NCBI RefSeq assembly: GCF_001685485.1
Contig: NZ_BDEL01000001.1
Span: forward strand, 1,485,501-1,549,500
Source: Formosa haliotis
GTDB taxonomy: Bacteria; Bacteroidota; Bacteroidia; Flavobacteriales; Flavobacteriaceae
Reading direction: 5' to 3'
Length of the DNA: 64,000 nucleotides
Position 1 is the stretch's first letter. Each line of letters starts with the position of its first letter. Of this stretch, positions 38,597 through 47,517 are shown piece by piece. The position numbers and the translations under genes are program-made. The notes beneath the pieces were generated by a model. That model had not been told where the DNA came from. It worked only from the letters and a program-made list of their open reading frames with translations, and searched no databases.

Positions 38597-41581
38597 TTAT
38601 TCTACAACAATTTTAAAATGGGTATGTATATGCTCTCCAGAGATATTTAGAATGTATATTCCAGAAGTATGGGAGTGTGATACATTTAACATATAGGAAC
38701 TATTGATTTTAGAATGAAGTTTTTCTTTCAGTATAACCTTTCCTGTCATATCAAACAAAGTTGCTGTAGCTCCATTTAAATTGGTTTTACCTGCTTGAAT
38801 GAAAATATGATTTTTTACGGGATTTGGATAGATCTTAATACGACTCGAGTCTGTATAGAATGTTTCATTAATAGAAAGTGTATTATCATATAACTGAGCC
38901 ACTTCGCTTTCGGTTAAAGCATAATTAAATATCTCAAGTTCGTCAAACAAGCCTTTATAAGGAGCAGGCGCTGTTCCCGCTGCTAATTCATGAACTCCAA
39001 TATTTCCTATAATTAAATCACTAGCTTCAGAAATACCAGTTACAGAGCTTTCATCAAGTTCAGCAGTAAAAATACCATTGGTGTAAATTCTTATTTTATG
39101 AGCAGGAATATCTCTCATTATAACGACATTCACCCATTCTCCAGTAAAAAAGTTAGCGGCCGTTGTGCTTAACTCTTTTTTGGTAATATTGTCGTCTATA
39201 GCAAATCGTAAAACATCTCCTTTTACCTCTACATTAAATCGTTTACCAGTCGCTCCCGTTGTTTCATTTTTTGTAAACGACCCTTTACATAGTATGTACA
39301 TGCTCTCGCTAGAGGATTGGGGTAACAAACTTGGATCGGCTTTCATCCAAAAAGAAACCGTAAACGAACTGTTGTCGAATAAAAGTTGATTTTGGCTAGG
39401 AATATTAACCATGTATTTAGAGTCTAATGAGGTTGCAAAATCTATAGCTTGATTTGTTTTACCAGCTACACGTACATTTGCATTATCAAAATCAGGGTCT
39501 AGTTTACCGTGGTTTTCATAAGGTGACATATCAGCTATTTGCATGCCTGCACCAGCAACTTCTTTAAACGGCCAGTGCCCCACATGTTCTGGAGTAAGCA
39601 CTTTAAAAGTCCATACATCACCAGGCGTCGTTCCTTTATCGTTAATAGCATCTACTCGCCAATAATAGTTTGTTCCAGGGGTTAATTCTGTAACTTGATA
39701 CGAAGGTGTTTCCGAATAGGTTACATCTGCCAATTTGTTTAGATTTTCGGAATCTGTCCCTAAATATATAGTGTAACTTACCGTATTATCACTTCCGTTC
39801 CATTTTAAATTTAATTGGCCGTTTAATAATTCGGTATTTTTAAATCCCGATGTTGGTATGGGGCTATTTGCTTTATCTGGTGCAGATGGAATACGCTGGG
39901 TAGTTACCGATGCTATGGTATTATAAACCGAAGATTCGGTACTGTTTATGGCTTTTACTCTATAGTAATAGGTTGTGTTTGGCGTTAATCCCGTATCAGT
40001 ATAACTAATAGTATTCGCATCAAGCGTGCTAATTACAGTAAAGTCGGTTCCGTTATCAGAACGCTCTACAACATAATGGTCTTCATTTGTTGCATTATCA
40101 CCCCAATTAACAGTTAAAGCTGCTGAAGGAGGTGTTTCTGTAGAAACAATTTCTGTAAATGTGATATCGGATGGTGGATAAATAAAATCAGGAGGTGTTT
40201 CATTAGTTATCCCATTAATATACACTTCAATATTTAAATACGGTGGTTGCAGAGTGCTTTCGGCTAAAGCATCGGGTGTGTTTTTATCTAAGCCATTGGC
40301 GTCTTCCCAGGCATCTGGCATACCATCATTATCTGAATCTAAAGGAGCTGGTGCGCCGTAAACATGACCTAAACCCCCATTTATAAACGGCAAATCGTAT
40401 TCGCGATACACGTAAAAAGCTTCAGTACCTTTCGAAATTAAATTAGCAATCATTAAACTATCTACTTGATCGCGTTTTGGATAAGAGGCCCCCACATCTA
40501 ATACCACTTTATCAAAAGCATCCTGTGCAGATAACGTTGCGTTTTTTTCTGGATAATCGTAAGGTGTAGCTTGTAGACTTAAATCATCACCAGTTGGGTA
40601 TCCTGTTAAATCTTCAGAAACCAATTCGCCATCTAAGATTCCGTTTTTATTATTATCGAAGTAGTTTCCAGATCCGTACAGAAAGAAATTAGAATTTCCT
40701 CTATTAAAGGGAGTAGATACATTATTGCTAGTATGAGGCCCTCCAATAAAATAATTATTTATGATGTTTACTTTTGAAATGCCTTCGGAATCACCTCCCA
40801 TAATATAAGCATCACCAGATTCAGTATGCCCATAAGTATTACCATAATTCCCCCAATTATAAACTACATTATTTACAAACTCGTTTATGCCCTTTACTTT
40901 AGGGTTTCTGGTTTTGTTACTCAAATATAAATTGCCTATAATACTTAATTTACCTTCTGATGGTTGCATTAAGCCACCTGCAGAGTGGTTATGACGGTGT
41001 AATCCTTGTGCAATAATAGAATTTTGAATGGTTATATTATCTGGACTTTCACCTTTATTATCCCAATTTACTGAGAAAACTTCATCAGTTCCCCAAGAAA
41101 AAGTCATATGGTCCAGAATAATATCCCTTCCATTTGAAATTCCAGAGGCATCCTGATTTTGTGCGCCCCCCACATAACGAATGCGCACATATCGTGCAAT
41201 GGTATTACTTGCTCCTGTAAAGGACACTCTAGGCCCAGCAAGAACAATACCTTCTCCTGTAGCCGTTTGTCCTGCAATGGTAGTATTTTTAGAAACTACG
41301 ATTTGAGATTCTAAGTTTATAATTCCGCCAACTTTGAAAATAACAAAACGGCCTTCCTTACTTACCGCATCGCGAAACGAACCTGGTCCATTATCGTTTA
41401 AATTAGTAACTAAGTATATTTCGGGGTTTGCAGCACCTCTAGCTCCAGTTGTATATCTACCAAAACCAGTAGCTTCGGGAAAAGCGAGTGTTTGGGCACT
41501 TAATGTGGAACACATGGTAATAAGCCCCGAAAATAAGCATGCTTTTGATAAAAGTTTAAAGTTAAGTCTGTTTGTTTTCAT
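38597..41581 (-). CDS. PL1-type pectate lyase-like multidomain protein with type IX secretion tail
   Basis: A 994-residue secreted enzyme. After the signal peptide (STLSAQ) comes a right-handed beta-helix of the pectate lyase type (about 30-400): FPEATGFGRYTTGARG, DNGPGSFRDAVSKEGRFVIF, YVRIRYVGG, ISNGRDIILDHMTFSWGTDE and KGINEFVNNVVYNW. Then follow a calcium-binding thrombospondin-3-like segment (DSDNDGMPDAWE), two fibronectin type III domains (about 480-660), a laminin-G/concanavalin-like domain (about 670-890) and a type IX sorting domain (IKIYPNPVKNHIFIQ to FKIVVE). It is the only enzyme here with a sorting domain, so it is likely the released or surface endo-enzyme that first cuts the polymer. 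It is a single-gene unit with its own operator at 41639-41657. Confidence 0.88.
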   Translation of the reverse strand: MKTNRLNFKLLSKACLFSGLITMCSTLSAQTLAFPEATGFGRYTTGARGAANPEIYLVTNLNDNGPGSFRDAVSKEGRFVIFKVGGIINLESQIVVSKNTTIAGQTATGEGIVLAGPRVSFTGASNTIARYVRIRYVGGAQNQDASGISNGRDIILDHMTFSWGTDEVFSVNWDNKGESPDNITIQNSIIAQGLHRHNHSAGGLMQPSEGKLSIIGNLYLSNKTRNPKVKGINEFVNNVVYNWGNYGNTYGHTESGDAYIMGGDSEGISKVNIINNYFIGGPHTSNNVSTPFNRGNSNFFLYGSGNYFDNNKNGILDGELVSEDLTGYPTGDDLSLQATPYDYPEKNATLSAQDAFDKVVLDVGASYPKRDQVDSLMIANLISKGTEAFYVYREYDLPFINGGLGHVYGAPAPLDSDNDGMPDAWEDANGLDKNTPDALAESTLQPPYLNIEVYINGITNETPPDFIYPPSDITFTEIVSTETPPSAALTVNWGDNATNEDHYVVERSDNGTDFTVISTLDANTISYTDTGLTPNTTYYYRVKAINSTESSVYNTIASVTTQRIPSAPDKANSPIPTSGFKNTELLNGQLNLKWNGSDNTVSYTIYLGTDSENLNKLADVTYSETPSYQVTELTPGTNYYWRVDAINDKGTTPGDVWTFKVLTPEHVGHWPFKEVAGAGMQIADMSPYENHGKLDPDFDNANVRVAGKTNQAIDFATSLDSKYMVNIPSQNQLLFDNSSFTVSFWMKADPSLLPQSSSESMYILCKGSFTKNETTGATGKRFNVEVKGDVLRFAIDDNITKKELSTTAANFFTGEWVNVVIMRDIPAHKIRIYTNGIFTAELDESSVTGISEASDLIIGNIGVHELAAGTAPAPYKGLFDELEIFNYALTESEVAQLYDNTLSINETFYTDSSRIKIYPNPVKNHIFIQAGKTNLNGATATLFDMTGKVILKEKLHSKINSSYMLNVSHSHTSGIYILNISGEHIHTHFKIVVE

Positions 41582-41994
41582 ATTAGTAGGTTACATAGTT
41601 AATAATGCATGAATTTAATAAGGCCGCATTATTTAATCATCCTGTAGTATCCTGTTTATATGCTAGTTGGCGATTATTTGTTGTTTATTTATAGATCTTG
41701 ATTCAGGTTTTGTTGGTTCCGAGTGAAACAACATGGAGCGTGACAATCTATTTATTTTGAGTTGTAAATTGTGAAATTCGTATAGATAAAAGAGCATAGC
41801 TATTTGTCAATTAAATTCAAAAGGCTGATCGTTACATCCAAATACGCTTAGCCTATTAAACTAGAATGTTATTCCTCTCATTGTCGGAATGACATTCTGG
41901 TTAAAATGCATAAATGTTTAATGGATTCCTGCAAAAATGAAATAATAGCACATCTCAACTCCTTTCGATATTACCGACGGTTGGTTTTTAGTAT
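41582..41994. other. Intergenic region upstream of the PL1 gene
   Basis: A 413-bp gene-free stretch between the permease stop (41995) and the PL1 start (41581). It holds the PL1 promoter module at 41610-41657. At about 41870-41940 there is a CATTGTCGGAATGACATTC stretch and a GGATTCCTGCAAAAATG stretch that look like a decayed intergenic repeat of the kind scattered in many genomes; only one copy is in the window. I see no terminator for the rhamnose operon. Confidence 0.6.
41610..41657 (-). promoter_or_regulatory. PL1 gene promoter with tandem TACAGGA-type operator
   Basis: On the minus strand two ACAGGAT units 10 bp apart (ACAGGATACTACAGGAT) are followed by exactly 21 bp and TAAATTCA (41617-41610), a weaker match to TAnnTTTG. 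The tandem is almost identical to that before the PL22 operon (one base differs). The start codon is 29 bp beyond the box. Confidence 0.6.
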
Positions 41995-43428
41995 TTAGTT
42001 CGCTTTTTTCTCGACACTTGATACTCTTTGATACATTTTACTAAAGACTAAAAATAACACTCCACATAACAACCATGCAGGTAAGGTTACAAAAGATAAG
42101 AACACATCAAACTGAAGCGATATAAAGTAAAAAACACCAAAGCTTATAGCCCATGCGAAAAACACAGATTTATTAAAAGAAAGTTGAGCTACTTCTGCAT
42201 AATTTTTTACAATCCCTGCTTGTTTATGGAAGAAATGTTCAAAGACGATTACCGCTCCAAATGGTGCTAGAATAAATCCGTAGAGCGCTACAAAACCTAA
42301 TAATTTCATAGCAAAGGCCGGAAACAATCCTGCTATGGTTGCTACTGTTCCTGCTAATATTGTTACTTTAGCTGTAGACAATTTTGGTAAAATAGCTTGA
42401 AAGGCTAATCCTGCTCTGTATATGGTAGGGTTAGCTGTAGTCCATCCCGCTAAAACAACTGCAATAATTCCTAAGATTCCAATAGCATTGTTTGCTAAAG
42501 GTCCTGGAGCTACAGGAGGAGCTTCTCCGTTACTTAAAAAGGCCTGAGCTTCTGGCGATTTTAAATAAACTGCGTATAATAAGGCCGCTGCAATCCACGC
42601 CATATAATGCCCAACATACATCCCTGCTGCAGTTGCCCATCCCGCTTTAGCTTCCTTTGCGAATCTAAACACAGACAAATCGGACATACCAATATGCATC
42701 GCACCATTAGCAAACCATGACCAAATGACTACATGCCAAAAGGTAAATTTTATTTGTCCTGGGAAAGGCTCGGAACCTTCTCCCCAAATATTCCAGAAGT
42801 CTGAAAAACTTTGAACTCCTAATTGATTAAGGGCAACGATTCCACAAGCTACAAACGCAATTACAATAACTGGAGACATCCAGTTTGCTGCTTTGGTAAC
42901 CGTATCGTAACCTCTAGCCGCAATTATAGAAATAACGGCACCAATAAGAATAACAATTACAATCCAAGTTAAACCATTAGGCATCGTATCGGTTAATTTT
43001 GGCATGGGCATATCGAAAGGTATACCTACCGCAGTTGCCGAAACTGTTATCATTGATCCCGCCAAAAAACAAAACAGAATCCCATTGGCCAAATTATAAC
43101 CTGTCACTAATTTTTTACCACAAATTTTCTCTAATTGAAAATATAAAGTGAGCCTATTTTTCACAGCAATTTCGGCCGTTAAAAAACGCCAGCATAAAAC
43201 CGCTAATATATTACCTATAAGGAGTCCAATTATTAAATCGAAGGCGCTTACCCCGGCAGTTAAAAATAAAGGACCTATCATAAATTCTGTTCCGGCAGCA
43301 TGCTCCCCGGCATACATCCCTATAAAACTTTTCCATCCTTTAAGTTTAGATTGTGGTACAGGTGTTCTTTCAAATTCTCCACCTGCTATTTGCTCTATAG
43401 CATCTTGTTCTTGACTATATTCTGACAT
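41995..43428 (-). CDS. NCS1-type cytosine/purine permease-like transporter in the rhamnose operon
   Basis: A 477-residue inner-membrane protein with about 12 hydrophobic segments, related to the NCS1 nucleobase-cation symporters (start region SFIGMYAGEHAAGTEFMIGP; AARGYDTVTKAANWMSPVIV; WSWFANGAMHIGMSDLSVFR; AGWTTANPTIYRAGLAFQAI). Known NCS1 members carry nucleobases, hydantoins, allantoin or vitamins. Here it closes the rhamnose operon, which otherwise has no transporter such as RhaT or an MFS rhamnose permease. It may therefore bring in rhamnose or an oligosaccharide, or move lactate or lactaldehyde; this is inference from context only. It follows aldA by 134 bp. Confidence 0.75.
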   Translation of the reverse strand: MSEYSQEQDAIEQIAGGEFERTPVPQSKLKGWKSFIGMYAGEHAAGTEFMIGPLFLTAGVSAFDLIIGLLIGNILAVLCWRFLTAEIAVKNRLTLYFQLEKICGKKLVTGYNLANGILFCFLAGSMITVSATAVGIPFDMPMPKLTDTMPNGLTWIVIVILIGAVISIIAARGYDTVTKAANWMSPVIVIAFVACGIVALNQLGVQSFSDFWNIWGEGSEPFPGQIKFTFWHVVIWSWFANGAMHIGMSDLSVFRFAKEAKAGWATAAGMYVGHYMAWIAAALLYAVYLKSPEAQAFLSNGEAPPVAPGPLANNAIGILGIIAVVLAGWTTANPTIYRAGLAFQAILPKLSTAKVTILAGTVATIAGLFPAFAMKLLGFVALYGFILAPFGAVIVFEHFFHKQAGIVKNYAEVAQLSFNKSVFFAWAISFGVFYFISLQFDVFLSFVTLPAWLLCGVLFLVFSKMYQRVSSVEKKAN

Positions 43429-43562
43429 TTTTAGTTGTTAGTTTGTTTTAATTTAAATTCTTTTCTCGATAGTTAATTGGTTATTTTTAAATTTAATGGC
43501 CCATGATGGTTAAACATAAGCTTATAAATCATAAAACTAAAAAATCCCTTTTAACTTATAGT

Positions 43563-45002
43563 TTAATAATACTTTGCATAAACCACTCGGGTGTGCAAAT
43601 ATTCTTCCATACCATGTTTTCCATCTGCACCACCGACACCTGACTTTTTCCATCCGGCGTGGAAACCTTGTATGGCTTCAAAATGTTCTCTGTTTACATA
43701 GGTTTCTCCAAATTGCAAACTATTGGTAGCATGCATGATGTTATTATAATTTTCTGAGAATATAGATGATGTTAAACCATATTGACAATCGTTAGACAAC
43801 GCTATGGCCTCATCTAATGTGTTAAATTTCATTACTGGTAATACAGGACCAAATACTTCTTCTTGTACCACCTGCATGTCCTGTGTACAATTGGTTAAAA
43901 GTGTAGGCTCATAGAAATACCCTTTACTAAATTTTTCCGGACGCTTTCCTCCAACAAGAACTTCGGCACCCTCTTTTTTAGCAAATTCGACCATTTCAGA
44001 AATTTTATCGACTTGAGATTTAGAAACTAAACTACTCATATCGGCATTCACTCCGGTTAAAGCATCTTCAACCGTAACTTCACTCATCTTTTTAGTCAGT
44101 TTTTCAACAAATTCATCGTAGATACTGTCTTCTACATAAACGCGTTCTGCACAATTACATACTTGTCCGCTAAAAATCACTTTTGAAGACACTACAGCAT
44201 TAACTGCTAATTCTAAATTGGCATCTGCACAAACAATCGCAGGTGCCTTCCCTCCTAATTCTAAAGAGACTTTTGTAATATTTTCGGCTGCAGCAGTTAT
44301 AATTTGTTGTCCAGCACCAACACTTCCTGTTAAACTAATTATCCCCGTAATTGGACTTTTTGAAAGCGCGTTACCAACTGTTCTACCAGATCCACACACA
44401 AAATTTAATACACCTTTTGGCAAATCTATTTTTTGAATAAAATCGGCAAATTCCATAATCGTATTTGGTGCTTCAGAACTTGGTTTTATAACACAGGTGT
44501 TACCGGTAATTAACGAAGCTGCAACTTTTCTTGCCATGACGAAAAAAGGAAAGTTCCAAGGACAAATACCAACAGCAACACCAATTGGCACTTTATGAAG
44601 GTAAATGTGTTCTTTGGCACGATCACTCTGGATAATTTCCCCCTCAATACGTCTTGCCCATCCCGCATTATAATCGAAATAATCTGCTGTGACGTCAATT
44701 TCTACTTGTGCTAAACCGATAACTTTTGCTTGTTCTTTAGACAAGGTTTCTGCCAAAAACACTCTGTTTTCTCTAATAACATCTGCCATTTTATGTAAAA
44801 AAGCAGCTCTTTGAATGGCTGGTAATGCTTCCCATGCTGGTTGTGCTGCTTGCGCTGCTTCTAAAGCATTGTTAGCGTCATCAACTGTTCCTGTAGAAAT
44901 GGTGCTTAAAATTTCTTCTGTACAGGGATTTAAAATTTCAATGACATCTGTAGCTTTTGAGTCTACAAATTGTCCGTTTATATATTGCTTATAATGTTTC
45001 AT
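43563..45002 (-). CDS. aldA: Lactaldehyde dehydrogenase AldA
   Basis: Oxidises L-lactaldehyde, made by rhamnulose-1-phosphate cleavage, to L-lactate with NAD. The 479-residue protein has the same length as E. coli AldA and is very similar throughout: WARRIEGEIIQSDRAKEHIY, PWNFPFFVMARKVAASLITG then NTCVIKPS, LELGGKAPAIV with the catalytic glutamate, FSGQVCNCAERVYVEDSIYD with the catalytic cysteine, and GFHAGWKKSGVGGADGKHGM near the end. It is cytoplasmic. It lies between the lactate dehydrogenase gene (32 bp upstream) and the permease. The RhaW half of RhaEW is also a lactaldehyde dehydrogenase, so the operon may encode this step twice. Confidence 0.94.
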   Translation of the reverse strand: MKHYKQYINGQFVDSKATDVIEILNPCTEEILSTISTGTVDDANNALEAAQAAQPAWEALPAIQRAAFLHKMADVIRENRVFLAETLSKEQAKVIGLAQVEIDVTADYFDYNAGWARRIEGEIIQSDRAKEHIYLHKVPIGVAVGICPWNFPFFVMARKVAASLITGNTCVIKPSSEAPNTIMEFADFIQKIDLPKGVLNFVCGSGRTVGNALSKSPITGIISLTGSVGAGQQIITAAAENITKVSLELGGKAPAIVCADANLELAVNAVVSSKVIFSGQVCNCAERVYVEDSIYDEFVEKLTKKMSEVTVEDALTGVNADMSSLVSKSQVDKISEMVEFAKKEGAEVLVGGKRPEKFSKGYFYEPTLLTNCTQDMQVVQEEVFGPVLPVMKFNTLDEAIALSNDCQYGLTSSIFSENYNNIMHATNSLQFGETYVNREHFEAIQGFHAGWKKSGVGGADGKHGMEEYLHTRVVYAKYY

Positions 45003-45034
45003 TTTAAAAAATTATTATGCTATTATAATTTGTA

Positions 45035-46183
45035 TTATTTAATTAAGTGATCTGGAAAATCACTTGTTGTTGCACAACAAAGCTGATCCATGACTTGTTG
45101 TAATTCTGTTTTCAATAAGGAAATGGTATGATTTCCACCTTGTTTTCCAAGTGCAGAAACACCGTACATAAAGGAGCGTCCCATGAAAGTGAATTTAGCC
45201 CCACTTGCCATGGCACGTGCCACATCGGGACCGGAACGAATCCCACTGTCCATCATCACCTCTATCTGGTCACCATACTTTTCGGCAATGGTGCTTAACG
45301 GTTTTATCGTGGACTGTCCAGCGTCTAATTGACGTCCGCCGTGATTGGACACAATTATTCCATCAAGACCTAACCTAATCGCTTCTTCTGTATCAAATTC
45401 GGAAGCCACACCTTTAAGCACTAATTTACCTTTCCACATATCGCGAATAGGTTTTATTTTTTCTTCATTTAATCGACCACTAAAAGTATCGTCCATAAAC
45501 TTACCCAATTGTGTTAAGTCTAGTCCTTTAGGCATATAGGGCTTTAAAACTTCAAAGCTTGGGATACCATGTTTTAAGGTTTGCAAACTCCAATCTGGTC
45601 GTCCAAATGCTTGTAAAATGTTAGTGAGATTCATTTTTGGAGGCATTGCCAAGCCATTCCTAATATCTCTTGGTCTAAACCCGAATGTTGGGACATCGCA
45701 CAGAATAACTAAAACTGGACACTCTGCCGCTTCTGCACGTTTAATAATATCGTCTCTCAATCGATTTTCGGTTGGATGATACAATTGAAACCATGCTTTT
45801 CCTTGGGTTAATTCGCTTGCGCGCTCGATACTCGTCGTGGTTACTGTGCTGAGAATAAAAGGAATATTATGCTCAAAAGCGGCTTTAGCCAATATCTCTG
45901 GCGAATTGGGCCACATTAATCCTTGTAAACCTACCGGTGCAATGCCAAAAGGTGCGTCGTATTCGATCCCAAATAATTTTGTTTTTAAAGATGCTCCTTG
46001 ATGTGCCCTTAAATAATTTGGCTTGAGTTGTACATCTCTTAATTCTGATGTATTTCGTTTTAAATTTACATCTTCATTACATCCCCCATCTAAATATTCA
46101 AAAGCAAATTTTGGTATTTTTTTCTGAGCTTTAGCTCTTAAATCATCTATTGAAGGATAGCGATTATCAAACTTTATGGCCAT
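45035..46183 (-). CDS. lldD: FMN-dependent alpha-hydroxy-acid (L-lactate) dehydrogenase
   Basis: Oxidises L-lactate to pyruvate, completing the conversion of the rhamnose C4-C6 half. The 382-residue protein starts with YPSIDDLRAKAQKKIPKFAF then EYLDGGCNED, the standard opening of the LldD family, and carries the FMN and catalytic motifs FGIAPVGLQGLMWP, LSTVTTTSIE, WFQLYHP, GIIVSNHGGRQLD (catalytic His and substrate Arg) and VMMDSGIRSGPDVARAMASG then AKFTFMGR. Length is normal. It follows the aldolase-like gene by 10 bp and precedes aldA by 32 bp. The substrate lactate is an inference from the operon; other small 2-hydroxy acids are possible for the family. Confidence 0.9.
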   Translation of the reverse strand: MAIKFDNRYPSIDDLRAKAQKKIPKFAFEYLDGGCNEDVNLKRNTSELRDVQLKPNYLRAHQGASLKTKLFGIEYDAPFGIAPVGLQGLMWPNSPEILAKAAFEHNIPFILSTVTTTSIERASELTQGKAWFQLYHPTENRLRDDIIKRAEAAECPVLVILCDVPTFGFRPRDIRNGLAMPPKMNLTNILQAFGRPDWSLQTLKHGIPSFEVLKPYMPKGLDLTQLGKFMDDTFSGRLNEEKIKPIRDMWKGKLVLKGVASEFDTEEAIRLGLDGIIVSNHGGRQLDAGQSTIKPLSTIAEKYGDQIEVMMDSGIRSGPDVARAMASGAKFTFMGRSFMYGVSALGKQGGNHTISLLKTELQQVMDQLCCATTSDFPDHLIK

Positions 46184-46193
46184 AATTTTCTGT

Positions 46194-47483
46194 TTATGAT
46201 AAAAACTTTTTTCGTAAATCTTCTACCTGTTCATCATTGATAGGCACCATGTCTCCTAAGGAATTCCCTAGAACTATTGATTTTGCACTAAATTCTGCGA
46301 CTTCTAAATAATCAAAAGTTTGTAGTAATTTATCGCCTGTAATAATTACTGAATCATTTTCAATAATTAATGCTGTGGCACAATTATCTATGATTTCAGA
46401 ATTATTATTTTCTCTAAAATGATTACCGTATTTCACCATATTTATATCTTGTAAAAAGATCCAACTTTCTGGAATAGTACGCACGTTTAAATAACTTTTT
46501 GTAACTCCAAATGCCATTAAATACGGAGATTGTGTCATTATAATGGAGTTAACCTTTGGGTTACGGTTGTAAATCTCTTGATGTATCCAAGCGGCTCTAC
46601 TTGGTTTTTTACCAGCCTCGCGCTTGCCGTCTTTTATTTGAACAATATCGTCTAAATCTATATCCCAACGATTAATTCCTGTTGGCGTTATAAGAAAATC
46701 ATTGTCGTTCCAACGCATAGAAACCGTCCCGTAAGAGCTTATCATCAAGCCTTGCTGACAGGAACGCTGTACGATTTCACATATTTCAAGTCGTTTTTCA
46801 ACTTCATCTGCAGGATACTCGGTAGTCTCCATTTCTGGCAAAACTCCTGTTGCCTGTGCTTCAAATTTTGCTATCTGTGCATCCGACAAATAATGAGGTG
46901 TCCCTATTTGCGACCCGTACAAAATAGTGCGTGCACAAAACTCTAAAGCTTCAAAACGTTCAAAAGCATCGGTTAAATCACTTCCGCCTAAAACAGTTCC
47001 ATGATTTTCCATGATAATAGCTTTGAATCCTTTTTTGAATTCTTCTGCAATCACATCGCCTAAATCTTCACTCCCTGGCAATCTATACTCTGCATAGCCT
47101 ATAGGCCCACAAATATGTTTGGCTTGAGAAATGATGTTCGTATTTGGAATTTGACGTACAATACTAAATGACACTAAGGCCGGTGGATGCGCATGAATAA
47201 CCGATTTTATATCTGGACGCGCTTCATAAATCGCTTTATGGAAAGGAAATTCTGAAGAGGGTTTATGTTTACCAATAATAGTTCCATCCTTTTTTACACA
47301 AATAATATCTGAAGCTCTTAAAGAGCCTTTATCAATCGCAGAAGGAGTTACCCAAATATCGCCGTTATCGTCTATTATTGAAATATTACCACCAGAAGTT
47401 GTGGTCATTCCACGTTTATAAATTCTACTAATTATTGTAGTAATTTGGTCTCTTGGATGAATTAATTTATTTTTTCTTTTCAT
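46194..47483 (-). CDS. Tandem class II aldolase/adducin protein with a degenerate second half
   Basis: A 429-residue cytoplasmic protein made of two class II aldolase domains. The first (about 5-205) keeps the zinc and catalytic residues: Glu78 in SSEFPFHKAIYE, His97 and His99 in VIHAHPPALV, and His161 in MENHGTVLGG. The second (about 225-425) keeps the fold (SSYGTVSMRWNDNDFLITPT, PKVNSIIMTQSPYLMAFG, ALIIENDSVIITG) but the E, HxH and NHG positions read A, MTQ and NDS. So only the first half can be an active aldolase or decarboxylase. Because RhaEW already contains the rhamnulose-phosphate aldolase, its role is unclear; it may act on a related sugar phosphate such as fuculose phosphate. It lies between rhaB (34 bp) and lldD (10 bp). 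Confidence 0.85.
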   Translation of the reverse strand: MKRKNKLIHPRDQITTIISRIYKRGMTTTSGGNISIIDDNGDIWVTPSAIDKGSLRASDIICVKKDGTIIGKHKPSSEFPFHKAIYEARPDIKSVIHAHPPALVSFSIVRQIPNTNIISQAKHICGPIGYAEYRLPGSEDLGDVIAEEFKKGFKAIIMENHGTVLGGSDLTDAFERFEALEFCARTILYGSQIGTPHYLSDAQIAKFEAQATGVLPEMETTEYPADEVEKRLEICEIVQRSCQQGLMISSYGTVSMRWNDNDFLITPTGINRWDIDLDDIVQIKDGKREAGKKPSRAAWIHQEIYNRNPKVNSIIMTQSPYLMAFGVTKSYLNVRTIPESWIFLQDINMVKYGNHFRENNNSEIIDNCATALIIENDSVIITGDKLLQTFDYLEVAEFSAKSIVLGNSLGDMVPINDEQVEDLRKKFLS

Positions 47484-47517
47484 TTTTTTAAGTTGAATAT
47501 TAAAAATATCCTAAGGT

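Noticed and set aside
41870..41940. Possible intergenic repeat with TCGGAATGACA and GGATTCCTGC parts
   Set aside because: Only one copy in the window, so it cannot be called a repeat from this sequence.
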